DNA of 43,486 nucleotides from Desulforhabdus sp. TSK (GTDB lineage: Bacteria > Desulfobacterota > Syntrophobacteria > Syntrophobacterales > Syntrophobacteraceae): contig NZ_BQXM01000041.1 in the NCBI RefSeq assembly GCF_022836495.1, forward strand, positions 1-43,486, written 5' to 3'. The position numbers were made by a program, and so were the translations under genes. A model generated the notes under the pieces. It was not told the DNA's origin. It saw only the letters and a list, made by a program, of their open reading frames with translations, and did not search any database. Shown one piece after another: positions 18,466 to 28,192 of this stretch. The stretch's first letter is position 1, and each line of letters starts with the position of its first letter.

Positions 18466-18481
18466 TGTTTCACGTGGAACA
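18466..18481. promoter_or_regulatory. parS centromere-like site
   Basis: TGTTTCACGTGGAACA, which on the minus strand reads TGTTCCACGTGAAACA, is the well-known consensus for chromosomal ParB. It lies between parA and the small gene at 18495, so ParB loading here may also repress the par operon. It is the only such site I saw in the window. Confidence 0.93.
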
Positions 18482-18494
18482 TTGAGGGTCCGTA

Positions 18495-18755
18495 TCAGCG
18501 CTTCCTGGGGTGTCCCCTCAAGACCAGGCCCCAGGCACGAAAAAAAGGATGATACCGCAGGAGGAGCTCCTCTCCGTCTTCGGTTCTGACCTTGAAGTAG
18601 CGCAGGGGCATGCGCGTGGAATCCCGGTAGCCTTCGTACCATCTGTCCAAAATTTGTGCAACCGTGTAGTGCTGCCCACGCCAGTGAAAGGCGACGGGAT
18701 CCTGAGCCTCCTGATAAGCGTCGCGCGTGTCAACGGTAATCCGCTCTAAATCCAT
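18495..18755 (-). CDS. Small conserved protein, DUF6504-like
   Basis: 86 aa. The pattern PVAFHWRGQHYTVAQILDRWYEG followed by YFKVRTEDGEELLLRYHP (both abbreviated here) resembles the small DUF6504 family, in which a short beta-rich protein carries FxWRGxxYxVxxVLxxW. No signal peptide, membrane segment or cysteine is seen. It precedes parA on the same strand with parS between them. Function unknown; family assignment from memory of the pattern only. Confidence 0.6.
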   Translation of the reverse strand: MDLERITVDTRDAYQEAQDPVAFHWRGQHYTVAQILDRWYEGYRDSTRMPLRYFKVRTEDGEELLLRYHPFFRAWGLVLRGHPRKR

Positions 18756-19099
18756 GGGTCATGAATCTGTGTAAAAACAGTTGTTTGAGACTCGATTGCT
18801 CTTATCTTAATGAAGTAAAGCTCTATCCGCCGGCAGCCCCGGGCGATGCACCTCCTGCTCAGGCAGGGGGCGCCAGGCAGTCTCAGACTGAATCCTCTGC
18901 CCGGATGCCGAGAAAGGTGCCAAGTATACTCACTTCCCAGTGTATTGAAAAACATTTTTTTGAAAGGATGTTTTCCACTCCCTGGATTTTCGTGTAAGGT
19001 GAAGCCCCGACCTTTTCGGCTCCTGCGTTGAACCCATGTGTCATGCAGTCGTTGAGCTGGTTCACCAGAGCTTCCCTTCTCATGGGAAGGAATTCAGCG
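18756..19099. other. Intergenic region between divergent small gene and pncA
   Basis: 344 bp that should hold both divergent promoters. The only clear structure is the palindrome CAGTCTCAGACTG (18878-18890), a possible operator. A GC-rich stretch at 18830-18880 gives way to an AT-rich one at 18945-18975. No ORF or RNA recognised. Confidence 0.5.
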
Positions 19100-19654
19100 A
19101 TGAAAGCAGTTCTTGTTATTGATATGCTTAATGATTTTATTGATCCCCGGGGGGCGCTCTACTGTGGAGAGAGTGCGCGCCGCATCATCCTCAGGGTGCG
19201 GGATCTGGTGGATTCTTTTGCCGCCGGGCATGGGCTCATCGTCTACCTGAGGGATGCTCACGACCCTCAGGATAAAGAGTTCCAGCTCTTTCCCCCTCAC
19301 GCCATTGCGGGGACGTGGGGGGGGCAGGTCATTCCGGAGCTGACTCCTCCCCCCGGGGCCCTGGTCCTGGACAAGACCCGGTTCACGGCCTTTTACCGGA
19401 CGGATCTGGAAAGGGTCCTGGCCGAAGCCCATCCGGAGGAGGTGTGGGTGACCGGGGTCGTGACCTCCATCTGTGTCATGGACACCGTGGGCGATTTGCG
19501 AAATCGCGATTATACGCCGGTGGTTCCCGTGGATGCGGTGGCGGATTTCGATCCCCAGTTCCATGAATTCGCCCTCAAGCGCATGGAGCGGGTCTATGGC
19601 GCCAAACTGGTCGGGGAGCATGGAGTCGCGGTGGCGATGGACGAAAGACCTTGA
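19100..19654 (+). CDS. pncA: Nicotinamidase-like cysteine hydrolase (isochorismatase family)
   Basis: 184 aa from the ATG at 19100 (AAGGA about 9 bp upstream); a longer in-frame start lacks homology. The catalytic triad of the family is visible: Asp8 (VLVIDMLNDF), Lys92 (LDKTRFTAF) and Cys125 (TGVVTSICVMDTV). Asp52 and His54 sit where nicotinamidases bind metal. The gene lies 107 bp ahead of pncB, which supports a nicotinamidase role: nicotinamide to nicotinate, then PncB to NaMN. Other isochorismatase-family hydrolases look alike, so the substrate rests partly on context. Confidence 0.8.
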   Translation: MKAVLVIDMLNDFIDPRGALYCGESARRIILRVRDLVDSFAAGHGLIVYLRDAHDPQDKEFQLFPPHAIAGTWGGQVIPELTPPPGALVLDKTRFTAFYRTDLERVLAEAHPEEVWVTGVVTSICVMDTVGDLRNRDYTPVVPVDAVADFDPQFHEFALKRMERVYGAKLVGEHGVAVAMDERP

Positions 19655-19761
19655 GCGGGACTGGCAATGGAAGATGAAAAGCAAGGGGGCGGTCCCTTCC
19701 CCGATGGCTCCCTTTGTGCTCAGCGGCCTGGTTCTCCTCTTGAGATGAAGGATGGCAAACG

Positions 19762-21147
19762 ATGAACCCATGGAATCGGTATGCGCCCGAGCTCGTCACG
19801 GACCTCTATGAATTCACGATGGCGGAAAGTTACTTTAAGGAAGGAATGTCAGGTGAAGGGACATTCAGTCTTTTCATTCGAGCCTATCCCCATCAGCGGG
19901 CCTACTTCGTTGCGGCGGGCCTGGAGCACCTCCTGGAGCTCCTCTCCACCTTTTCCTTTGGAGAAGAATCCCTTCGCTATCTCGCCTCGACGAAAAAATT
20001 CACCGATGATTTCCTCCACTACTTGAGTGGCCTTCGCTTCACGGGAACCGTCAGGGCACTTCCCGAGGGGCGCATTTTCTTCACTCAGGAGCCGATCCTG
20101 GAAGTCACGGCCCCCCTGGTGGAGGGGCAGCTCGTGGAAACCCTCATACTCAACGTGATCCAGCTGGAAACCCTCCTGGCGGGCAAGGCAGCCCGCTGTG
20201 TCCATGCAGCGCGCGGCCGTTCCCTGGTGGATTTTTCCCTGCGGCGCACCCAGGGGGTGGATGCGGGGGTCAAGGCGGCGCGTGCCAGCTACCTGGTGGG
20301 GTTTGCGGGCACCAGCAATGTGCTGGCCGGAAAGCTCTACGACATACCCGTTTTTGGAACCATGGCCCATTCCTATATCACCAGCTTCAAAAACGAAATG
20401 GAGTCCTTCCTGGCCTTCGCACGGGCCTACCCGGAAAACACGGTCCTCCTCATCGACACCTACGACACTCTTCGGGGAGCCGAGAAAGCCGTGGAAGTCG
20501 GCCGGCGTATGGCCGCCCGGGGACAGGTGCTCCGCGGAGTCCGCCTCGACAGCGGCGACCTGGTGGACCTGAGTCGGAAGGTGCGGCGCATCCTCGTGGA
20601 TGGGGGATTTCCCGACGTGAAGATCCTCGTCAGTGGAAGCCTGGATGAATACATCCTGGAAACCCTGTTGGACGAAGGCGCCGAAGTGGACATGTTTGCC
20701 GTGGGTACGCGCATGGGGGTTTCTTCGGATGCCCCCTATTTCGACATCGCCTACAAGCTCGTGGAATACGAGGGCCGACCTATTTTGAAGCTCAGCAGCG
20801 GGAAAAAAACATGGGTCGGGAAAAAACAGGCCTACCGGTTTTACGGTGATGACGGCCGTATGCATGAAGATGTGCTGTGCCTGGAGGAGGAGCCTTCTCC
20901 CGGAGGAGAGCCTCTCCTGGAAACAGTCCTTCGGGGTGGAGTTCTGCAGCGCTCCCCTGAATCCCTGGAAATGGTCCGGGGGCGCTTCCGGGAGGAATGG
21001 GAAAATCTTCCGGCCATCTATCGCAGCAACTCCCCCACCGATCACTATCCGGTGAAGATCAGCCCTGCACTGCAGGAGCTGGAGAGAAAGACTTCAGAAG
21101 AACGGCGCCGCCAGGAAATCGATACGCCGTGGGATGCCGTAAAATAA
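19762..21147 (+). CDS. pncB: Nicotinate phosphoribosyltransferase
   Basis: 461 aa. It makes nicotinate mononucleotide from nicotinate and PRPP (Preiss-Handler NAD salvage). Hallmarks are LVTDLYEFTMAESYF at the N-terminus, FSLRRTQG, VGFAGTSNVLAGKLY, GTMAHSYITSF with the catalytic His region, LLIDTYDT, GVRLDSGDL and SDAPYFDIAYKLVEYEGRP (each a family block). AAGGA precedes the ATG. It is cotranscribed with the nicotinamidase-like gene, and its stop lies 5 bp from the stop of convergent rsmG. Confidence 0.95.
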   Translation: MNPWNRYAPELVTDLYEFTMAESYFKEGMSGEGTFSLFIRAYPHQRAYFVAAGLEHLLELLSTFSFGEESLRYLASTKKFTDDFLHYLSGLRFTGTVRALPEGRIFFTQEPILEVTAPLVEGQLVETLILNVIQLETLLAGKAARCVHAARGRSLVDFSLRRTQGVDAGVKAARASYLVGFAGTSNVLAGKLYDIPVFGTMAHSYITSFKNEMESFLAFARAYPENTVLLIDTYDTLRGAEKAVEVGRRMAARGQVLRGVRLDSGDLVDLSRKVRRILVDGGFPDVKILVSGSLDEYILETLLDEGAEVDMFAVGTRMGVSSDAPYFDIAYKLVEYEGRPILKLSSGKKTWVGKKQAYRFYGDDGRMHEDVLCLEEEPSPGGEPLLETVLRGGVLQRSPESLEMVRGRFREEWENLPAIYRSNSPTDHYPVKISPALQELERKTSEERRRQEIDTPWDAVK

Positions 21148-21152
21148 GGCGT

Positions 21153-21833
21153 CTATAGAGACTGAGGAGCCTTTTTCCACAGGAACAGCTGCCGGGGGCG
21201 GGATGCTCCGGGCAGGGCATAGGAAAAGTTGGCGTGGAAAACCATGGAGGCATCCTGGAGAGAGGACGCAGCAACCGTCGGGAGATTTTCCCCGGGCCCC
21301 GCCCACCAGGCAAAAACTCCTCCCGGTGCCAGGATGCGGGAAGCGAGCTCCGTCAGGTGTTCGGGCTGGAGCTTTACAGCCCGCATGGTGATGAGGGTGT
21401 ATTGCTTCCGGCAGAGGGGATCGGGCTTTTCCGGAAAGGTTTCCCACTTCCCCTGCAGGGCATGAAGGTCCTTGAGGCGCAGTCGTGACAGGAGCACTTT
21501 GAGAAAAGCGACCTTTTTGTGATTGGCTTCCAGCAGTACAGTGGTCAGGTCCGGGCAAAGAATCTTGAGGGGGACGCCGGGGAAGCCCGGGCCGGTGCCG
21601 ATATCCAGGGCCAGGCCTTCACGGGGCAGCCATTGGGCCGGGAGGAGGGAATCCAGAAGGTGCTTGACGCAGATTTCGTAAGGGTCCGTGATGCGCGTGA
21701 GATTCACACGCCGATTCCACTCCAGCATGAGGGCAATGTGCTGACAGCACAATTCTGCCTGCTCTTCTGAAAGCTGCAGACCCGCAGCCTCCGCGAGCCG
21801 CAGCAACTCTCTCTCGAAAACCTCCGGCGTCAT
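21153..21833 (-). CDS. rsmG: 16S rRNA (guanine(527)-N7)-methyltransferase RsmG
   Basis: 226 aa, normal length. It methylates G527 of 16S rRNA in the decoding region. The N-terminal half has MLEWNRRVNLTRITDPYEICVKHLLDSL (family block, abbreviated), followed by the SAM motif LDIGTGPGFPGVPLKIL, then LLEANHKKVAFL and ITMRAVKL. AAGGAAGG precedes the start. It lies 72 bp downstream of mnmE, the standard mnmE-rsmG order. Its 3' end nearly touches pncB on the opposite strand. Confidence 0.95.
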   Translation of the reverse strand: MTPEVFERELLRLAEAAGLQLSEEQAELCCQHIALMLEWNRRVNLTRITDPYEICVKHLLDSLLPAQWLPREGLALDIGTGPGFPGVPLKILCPDLTTVLLEANHKKVAFLKVLLSRLRLKDLHALQGKWETFPEKPDPLCRKQYTLITMRAVKLQPEHLTELASRILAPGGVFAWWAGPGENLPTVAASSLQDASMVFHANFSYALPGASRPRQLFLWKKAPQSL

Positions 21834-21905
21834 GATCCGGCCTTCCTTCCATTCACCGGAAAACGGGGTTGCACTGGGTTCAGGAGAAGGGGCAAGGCAG
21901 TCCTC

Positions 21906-23312
21906 TCACTTCCCGATGCAAAACTGAGAAAAAATGCGGTCCAGGAGCTCTTCATCGCTCCCCCCCCAGCCCAGAATCGCTTCCAGCTGGCTCCGCGCCG
22001 AACGGAGCTCTTCCGCCGCCAATTCCCCGTATCCGCGGGATGCCAGGAGCTCTCCTGCACGCAGAAGCGATTCAACCGCTTGCACCAGGCAGTCCCGATG
22101 ACGCAGGTTGGACAGCAGGACCGATCGATCGGAATCCAGGGGCTGTTTCAGAAAATGGGTGGCGAGGTGCTCCCGGAGTGTCCCGATGTCCTGAGGGTTG
22201 AAGGCGGAAAGCTCCAGGATCCGCGTGGATGCGGGGTAACGTCGTTTCACCTCCTCCACCGCCACGACGGGGGGAAGATCGTGCTTGTTGAGAAGGACCA
22301 TGTGGGGCCGGGATGCGATGCTCTCGTACACGGTATCGTCTTCCGGTGTCAGGGGTCGGCTCTGGTCCAGGAGCCAAAGGGTCGCATCGGCATCGGCTAC
22401 GGAATGGAGCGTTCGTTCGATGCCCAGGGATTCGATGGCATCGGGGGCGTGGCGAATGCCGGCGGTATCCAGGATGCGGACCAGGATGCCTGAAAGGACG
22501 AAAGCGTCTTCGATGACATCCCGCGTGGTTCCGGGGGTCTCCGTCACGATGGCCCGATCCTTCCCCAGGAGGGCGTTCAGTAGGGAGGATTTCCCCACGT
22601 TGGGCTTTCCCACCAGGACGAGGGTGAAGCCTTCCCGCAGCACGCGCCCCCGATCGTACTGGGCGACCATTTCCTGCAGGGGAATGATGAGCCTGTTCTC
22701 CAGCTCCTGGATGGGGACCGCAGGGTCTTCCTCCTTCTCATCTTCCAGGTCTTCCGAAAAGTCCATGGATGCCTCCATGGCGGCCTGAAAATGGAGGAGG
22801 GTTTCCCTCCACTGGAGGATGCGGTCTCGGAATTCCCCCTGGAGCTGCCGTGTGGCGAGGGAGAGGGACTTTTCGCACCGGGAATGGATGAGGTCGATGA
22901 CCGCCTCGGCCTGGGAAAGATCGATGCGTCCGCCGAGGAAGGCGCGCCGCGTGAATTCGCCGGGAGAAGCCAGCCGTGCTCCGGCCTGGATCACCAGCCC
23001 CAGGACCCGGTCCAGAACGGCATACCCGCTGTGCCCGTTGATTTCCACCACGTCTTCACGGGTGTAGGTGCGGGGTGCGGCCATGTAGCTCAGGATCACC
23101 TCGTCCACCCGTTCTCCCGTAGTGGGGTCCAGAATCCAGCCGTGGTAGAGATGATGGGACTGCAGGGCGGGGCGAGCGGTGTCGGGCCGGAAGATCTTCT
23201 GCGCGATGGGGAGAGCTTCCGGCCCGCTGATGCGGATGATTCCGATTCCGCCTTCGCCGAGGGGAGTGGCGATGGCGGCGATGGTGTCTTCGTCTGTTCG
23301 GTTCAAGTCCAT
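21906..23312 (-). CDS. mnmE: tRNA modification GTPase MnmE (TrmE)
   Basis: 468 aa. With MnmG it builds the cmnm5 group on U34 of certain tRNAs. The N-terminal tetrahydrofolate domain opens with DTIAAIATPLGEGGIGIIRISG. The G domain, embedded in a helical domain, has G1 GKPNVGKS (235-242), TPGTTRD (259-265) and DTAG (282-285). The chain ends in the catalytic CIGK. The ATG at 23312 is chosen by homology; an in-frame extension runs back into jag, and no strong ribosome binding site is seen. Confidence 0.96.
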   Translation of the reverse strand: MDLNRTDEDTIAAIATPLGEGGIGIIRISGPEALPIAQKIFRPDTARPALQSHHLYHGWILDPTTGERVDEVILSYMAAPRTYTREDVVEINGHSGYAVLDRVLGLVIQAGARLASPGEFTRRAFLGGRIDLSQAEAVIDLIHSRCEKSLSLATRQLQGEFRDRILQWRETLLHFQAAMEASMDFSEDLEDEKEEDPAVPIQELENRLIIPLQEMVAQYDRGRVLREGFTLVLVGKPNVGKSSLLNALLGKDRAIVTETPGTTRDVIEDAFVLSGILVRILDTAGIRHAPDAIESLGIERTLHSVADADATLWLLDQSRPLTPEDDTVYESIASRPHMVLLNKHDLPPVVAVEEVKRRYPASTRILELSAFNPQDIGTLREHLATHFLKQPLDSDRSVLLSNLRHRDCLVQAVESLLRAGELLASRGYGELAAEELRSARSQLEAILGWGGSDEELLDRIFSQFCIGK

Positions 23313-23331
23313 TGTTGGCAGGGTGCTCGGA

Positions 23332-24012
23332 TCAGGCTTCCTGTTCCGTGACGGTGATTTTGTTCTGAGGCTTCTTGCCCCGGCGGACAGGGTAGATGAC
23401 GACGCGTCGGAGGTTGCCTTCGCCCTTGCTCTTGGTGCGCACGTCATGGTCTTCCTTCAGGGCAAGATGGATGATGCGGCGATCCTGGGAATTCATGGGG
23501 CCGGTAGTGAGGGGGCGAAGGGTTCTTTTGACTTTTTCACTCAACTGCAGAGCCAGTTCCGTGAGGCTGCCCTCGCGCTTGGTGCGGTAGTTTTCCGTGT
23601 CCACGACGATGGACAGGCTCTCGGTGAATTCCTGCTGGAGGATCTTGGATACGAGATATTGAAGGGCGTTCAGGGTCTTGCCCCGCTTGCCGATGAGGAG
23701 GCCGGAGCCGTTGCTGATGATGTTGAGGTAGACGTAGTCTTCTTTGTTTTCCGCTTCCACGACGGTGGGCAGGTCCACATGCTTCAGGATTTCGGTGAGC
23801 ACCATTTTGGCCCGCTCGGCAACCGCCGTAGCCGGAAGGACCTTTGGGGTGACACGGATCTTTGCCTTCTTTGCGCCCACGATACCGAATATGCCGGACG
23901 AACCTTTGGAGATAATCTCGATGTCAAGTTGTTCTCGAGGCAGTTGAAGTTGTTCACAAGCCCTGGCAATGGCTTCCTCGACAGATTTTTCTTCCAGTTC
24001 AAGAATGGACAT
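23332..24012 (-). CDS. jag: Jag/KhpB RNA-binding protein (SpoIIIJ-associated)
   Basis: 226 aa with the full Jag layout: a Jag-N domain (residues 1-52, VEEAIARACEQLQ...GIFGIVGAKKAKI), a linker, a KH domain with LIGKRGKTLNALQYL (about 106-120), and an R3H domain with Arg178-x3-His182. It binds RNA and is linked to cell-wall growth and division in Gram-positives. It lies between yidC and mnmE in the classical cluster, with GGAGGAG upstream. Confidence 0.94.
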   Translation of the reverse strand: MSILELEEKSVEEAIARACEQLQLPREQLDIEIISKGSSGIFGIVGAKKAKIRVTPKVLPATAVAERAKMVLTEILKHVDLPTVVEAENKEDYVYLNIISNGSGLLIGKRGKTLNALQYLVSKILQQEFTESLSIVVDTENYRTKREGSLTELALQLSEKVKRTLRPLTTGPMNSQDRRIIHLALKEDHDVRTKSKGEGNLRRVVIYPVRRGKKPQNKITVTEQEA

Positions 24013-24075
24013 TCTCTCCTCCGTTAATTTCCTCGATCAGGCGAGTTATGAGTCGTTGTAGCGGGGAGGTGGTCA

Positions 24076-25752
24076 TCAGGCATTCTGACGATTGATCATG
24101 TACTGCTGCGCGATGGATAAGACGTTGTTTACAAGCCAATATAACACAAGACCCGATGGAAAGTTGATAAAGAAAACAGTAAACATGACCGGCATGATCA
24201 ACATGATTTGCTCTTGCCGGGGGTCTCCGCTGCTGGGCGTCATCTTCTGCTGGATGAACATGGAGATCCCCATGAGAATGGTCAGGACGGGGAGTCCCCC
24301 CAGGTAGGGAATGGGGAAGCCCACATCGAGCCGGTCCGGTGCCGTGAGATCGTTGATCCACCACATGAAAGGCTCGTGGCGAAGCTCCACGGCCCCGTAC
24401 AGCATGCGGTAGAGGGCAAAAAACACGGGAATCTGCAGGACCATGGGCAGGCATCCCCCCATGGGGTTCACCTTGTGAGTGCGGTAAACTTCCATGAGCT
24501 CCTTGTTGAGCTTTTCTTTGTCGTCTTTATATTTTTCACGGATCTGAGCAATCTTGGGCTGGACCTTCTTCATCTTCTGCATGGACTGGTAGCTCTTCTG
24601 AGTGAGGGGCCAGAAGACGATCTTGATCATGACCGTGAGGAGGATGATGGCCACGCCGTAGTTGTGAAAATACTTGTACAGCCACTGCAGGACGTAAAAG
24701 AGGGGTTTTGCGATGAAGGTAAACCAGCCGTAGTCTACGGCGTGGGACAGGTTATGGCCTGCCTGGTTCAGGCGACTGATTTCCTTCGCACCCATGTACA
24801 GTCTGACTTTGAAATTCTTCTTCTCCTGGGGATTGATTTGAAAAGGGTCGCTGAGGAAGACGACTTGAGTGAGCCCCGTATCGGTGCTGAGGACTCGGGG
24901 GATGATCTGGTAGCCGGTCTCTTCCAGGGGAACGACCGCCTGAATGAAGTAGTTGTTTTCGTAGGCGACCCAGTCCATTGGGGGGCTCAGGGTAACATTC
25001 TTTTTCATCAAATCCTTCAGGGGGTAGGTGGACAGAGAGCCAGCCTGATACGCGGAGAGCTGCGATGCATTGTAAGAGGACTCGTTCTTGAGAGCGGTGT
25101 AAGGCTGTACATAGAAGCTGAGGCCCATCTGGTCTGAAAGCACCGCGTTCGAAAGATTTTCGAGCTGGATGTCCAGGTCCACCACATAGGAATCGGGCGT
25201 GAAGGTGAAGGTTTTGCTCAACCGGACCTGGTCGGGGATTTCCGTGGAAAGGGAGAGGCTCTGGGGCTTATCCCCCGAGGAGAGGCTGATCTCTTTGGGG
25301 GAGCTGCTGGAAAACGGGCGGTTGGAAAGCTGCCAATCCTGGTGCTGAAGCAGGTCCACGGCCAGGGGGAGGTAGCCGCTGGACTGGGCGGGTACCAGCT
25401 CCATGGGGGGAGAGTCGGGGCTCAGCTGCTGACGGTATTTCTTCAATTCGAAAGAGCCGATGCGGCCTCCGGGAGCGAAAACCTGCATCTTGTAAAGCTG
25501 ATCGTTCACCGTCCAGTTGTCGAACTGTTTTCCCAACTGGGTCAGACGCTCCTGGGGCAATTGGGCCGGGGTGACGGGAAGACCGGCGGTAGGGGGGGGG
25601 GCCCCTGGCTGCGATTCGGGTGTCGTGGCAGGAGCTGCCTGCTCCTGCTTTTGCTGCGGTGGCGTGTCTGTGCGATAAAGTCCGAAAAAATACTCCCAGA
25701 AGAGAAGCACTGCCAAAGATAGAACCAGGGCAACCAACGCTCTTTTTTCCAT
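24076..25752 (-). CDS. yidC: Membrane protein insertase YidC
   Basis: 558 aa of the Gram-negative type. An N-terminal membrane segment (about residues 6-24) is followed by a Pro/Gln-rich linker and a large periplasmic beta domain (to about 330). The conserved 60KD_IMP core follows, with YFHNYGVAIILLTVMIKI, LTQKSYQSMQKMKKVQPK and VNPMGGCLPMVLQIPVF, then further membrane segments. It inserts and folds inner-membrane proteins such as F-ATPase subunits, alone or with Sec. It is preceded by yidD and followed by jag. Confidence 0.96.
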   Translation of the reverse strand: MEKRALVALVLSLAVLLFWEYFFGLYRTDTPPQQKQEQAAPATTPESQPGAPPPTAGLPVTPAQLPQERLTQLGKQFDNWTVNDQLYKMQVFAPGGRIGSFELKKYRQQLSPDSPPMELVPAQSSGYLPLAVDLLQHQDWQLSNRPFSSSSPKEISLSSGDKPQSLSLSTEIPDQVRLSKTFTFTPDSYVVDLDIQLENLSNAVLSDQMGLSFYVQPYTALKNESSYNASQLSAYQAGSLSTYPLKDLMKKNVTLSPPMDWVAYENNYFIQAVVPLEETGYQIIPRVLSTDTGLTQVVFLSDPFQINPQEKKNFKVRLYMGAKEISRLNQAGHNLSHAVDYGWFTFIAKPLFYVLQWLYKYFHNYGVAIILLTVMIKIVFWPLTQKSYQSMQKMKKVQPKIAQIREKYKDDKEKLNKELMEVYRTHKVNPMGGCLPMVLQIPVFFALYRMLYGAVELRHEPFMWWINDLTAPDRLDVGFPIPYLGGLPVLTILMGISMFIQQKMTPSSGDPRQEQIMLIMPVMFTVFFINFPSGLVLYWLVNNVLSIAQQYMINRQNA

Positions 25753-25811
25753 ACAGGGATACTCCGTGCTATTCGAAATTTGAATAGTTGAGTGGCAAAG
25801 ATCGAGCAGGT

Positions 25812-26108
25812 TTAGAAGTCAAGAAATGTGCAACGGCCTGTCCGCTTGTCTGTGACAACGGTTTCCCCCCGGCTTGAGTCGTGCTCACCCTGTTGCGGCA
25901 TGACAGGATCATAACCTCCCGGATGAAACGGATGACACTTGGCCAAACGCTTCAACCCCAGCCAAAAACCTTTGGCCGGGCCATAGACTGAAATGGCTTC
26001 ATGGGCGTATTGGGAGCATGTGGGAGTGAATCGACAACTGGGGCCCTTCAGGGGGGAGATAAAAAGTTGATAAAAACGGATCAAACCAAGACACATCCAA
26101 CGGATCAT
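25812..26108 (-). CDS. yidD: Membrane protein insertion efficiency factor YidD
   Basis: 98 aa from the ATG at 26108, which overlaps the rnpA stop (ATGA). The DUF37 core is complete: [31 protein letters not shown] with the conserved cysteines, and [13 protein letters not shown]. The N-terminal amphipathic helix fits peripheral inner-membrane attachment. The tail after PQQGEH is variable. It assists YidC-dependent insertion. Confidence 0.94.
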   Translation of the reverse strand: MIRWMCLGLIRFYQLFISPLKGPSCRFTPTCSQYAHEAISVYGPAKGFWLGLKRLAKCHPFHPGGYDPVMPQQGEHDSSRGETVVTDKRTGRCTFLDF

Positions 26109-26461
26109 GAACTCCGGCCATCCTGTTTTGCAAAGACGCGAATGAGCTCCCTCGTCACTTCGGTGGACGACAGCCTTTCGGCCCCCTGCCGGGCAATGAT
26201 GACAATGTCTTTGCCCGGCAAAGGAATAGTCTCTTTGTGCAAGCGAAACCACTCTCGCACCCGGCGCTTGATGCGGTTCCGGTTCACTGCATTCCAGAAC
26301 CGCTTCTGAACGATGAGGCCCAGGCGGTGATGGGGTAGTCCATTGGTCAAGAAATTCACGCCGAAATGAGGAGTGCGCACCCGTTTACCGGCCCGTTTGA
26401 CCTGCTGGTACTGATTAAAATCCCGCAGTCTTTCGTGAGGGCGAAAGCAGCATTCAGCCAT
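26105..26461 (-). CDS. rnpA: Ribonuclease P protein component
   Basis: 118 aa. It binds the RNase P RNA and helps process tRNA 5' ends. The family pattern is visible: [36 protein letters not shown] with the RNR box, and REWFRLHK. The C-terminal [17 protein letters not shown] block is present. It lies 65 bp downstream of rpmH and overlaps yidD, the universal rpmH-rnpA-yidD order. Confidence 0.94.
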   Translation of the reverse strand: MAECCFRPHERLRDFNQYQQVKRAGKRVRTPHFGVNFLTNGLPHHRLGLIVQKRFWNAVNRNRIKRRVREWFRLHKETIPLPGKDIVIIARQGAERLSSTEVTRELIRVFAKQDGRSS

Positions 26462-26526
26462 CCAGCGGTTTCCTCAGAACCCCTGGATGCACGGTTCGGG
26501 TGTAACGTGTCATCATGCGATCCGGA

Positions 26527-26664
26527 TCAAGCCGAAAGGCGTTTTCTCCCTTTGGCGCGCCTTCTTTTCAGAACCGCCCGCCCGGATTTGGTCGACATGC
26601 GCTCCAGAAAACCGTGGGTTCTCTTTCGTTTGAGATTGCTGGGTTGAAAGGTCCTCTTACTCAT
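26527..26664 (-). CDS. rpmH: 50S ribosomal protein L34
   Basis: A 45-aa protein, read directly from the minus strand. It begins [19 protein letters not shown] and ends [13 protein letters not shown], which is unmistakable L34 at exactly the usual length. GAGGTG lies upstream of the ATG. It is the first gene of the rpmH-rnpA-yidD-yidC-jag-mnmE-rsmG run. Confidence 0.97.
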   Translation of the reverse strand: MSKRTFQPSNLKRKRTHGFLERMSTKSGRAVLKRRRAKGRKRLSA

Positions 26665-26763
26665 GGTGATTCACCTCGTTGTTGAATGAAAATATGGTTC
26701 CGATGCTGGAACACCCGCGTTCTTCCAATCTTGCGACTCTTTTCCTTAGATGCAAAGATGAAT

Positions 26764-26792
26764 CCTTAATCGAATCTTTTTCTCTTTGTCAA
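26764..26792 (-). promoter_or_regulatory. Candidate rpmH promoter
   Basis: On the minus strand a perfect -35 TTGACA (26787-26792) is followed, after 17 bases, by a weak -10 TTAAGG (or TAAGGA one base later). It lies about 100 bp ahead of rpmH. Good -35, poor -10. Confidence 0.45.
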
Positions 26793-26992
26793 GCAGCAAA
26801 ATCTGCAGGAGGTAAAATCCTGCAAAACAATGCCGACGAGATGATGCCGCCACCGCGGAAAGGACTTTCGAGAAAATGGAAGTGGCAAGCGCGGAAAGAG
26901 AGGAGGATTGTTCGGGGAAAACAAAAGGAAAACGCCCTGGTGGAAATTTTTCTAGCCGAAATTGAGGGATAGCATGGAAGCATTCTTAGCTG

Positions 26993-27021
26993 TTGAAGAT
27001 CGAGCAGGGCCGTGCTATGAA
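26993..27021 (+). promoter_or_regulatory. Candidate mreB operon promoter
   Basis: TTGAAG (26993-26998), 17-base spacer, TATGAA (27016-27021), about 50 bp before the mreB start. Confidence 0.5.
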
Positions 27022-27053
27022 TTGAGCCTTTTAAAAATCCGCTTTGAATTTGA

Positions 27054-28103
<1,050 letters not shown>

Positions 28104-28192
28104 GGGAAATCCGGGCCGGGGAAGCTGAACCTGAGGATTGCGCATGGATGCACCCCCGTGGAATACCGGGACTTGAATGAGGCTTGGAAATT

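Noticed and set aside
26679-26972. 97-codon plus-strand ORF upstream of mreB
   Set aside because: No ribosome binding site, no family pattern, and it runs through the divergent promoter region.
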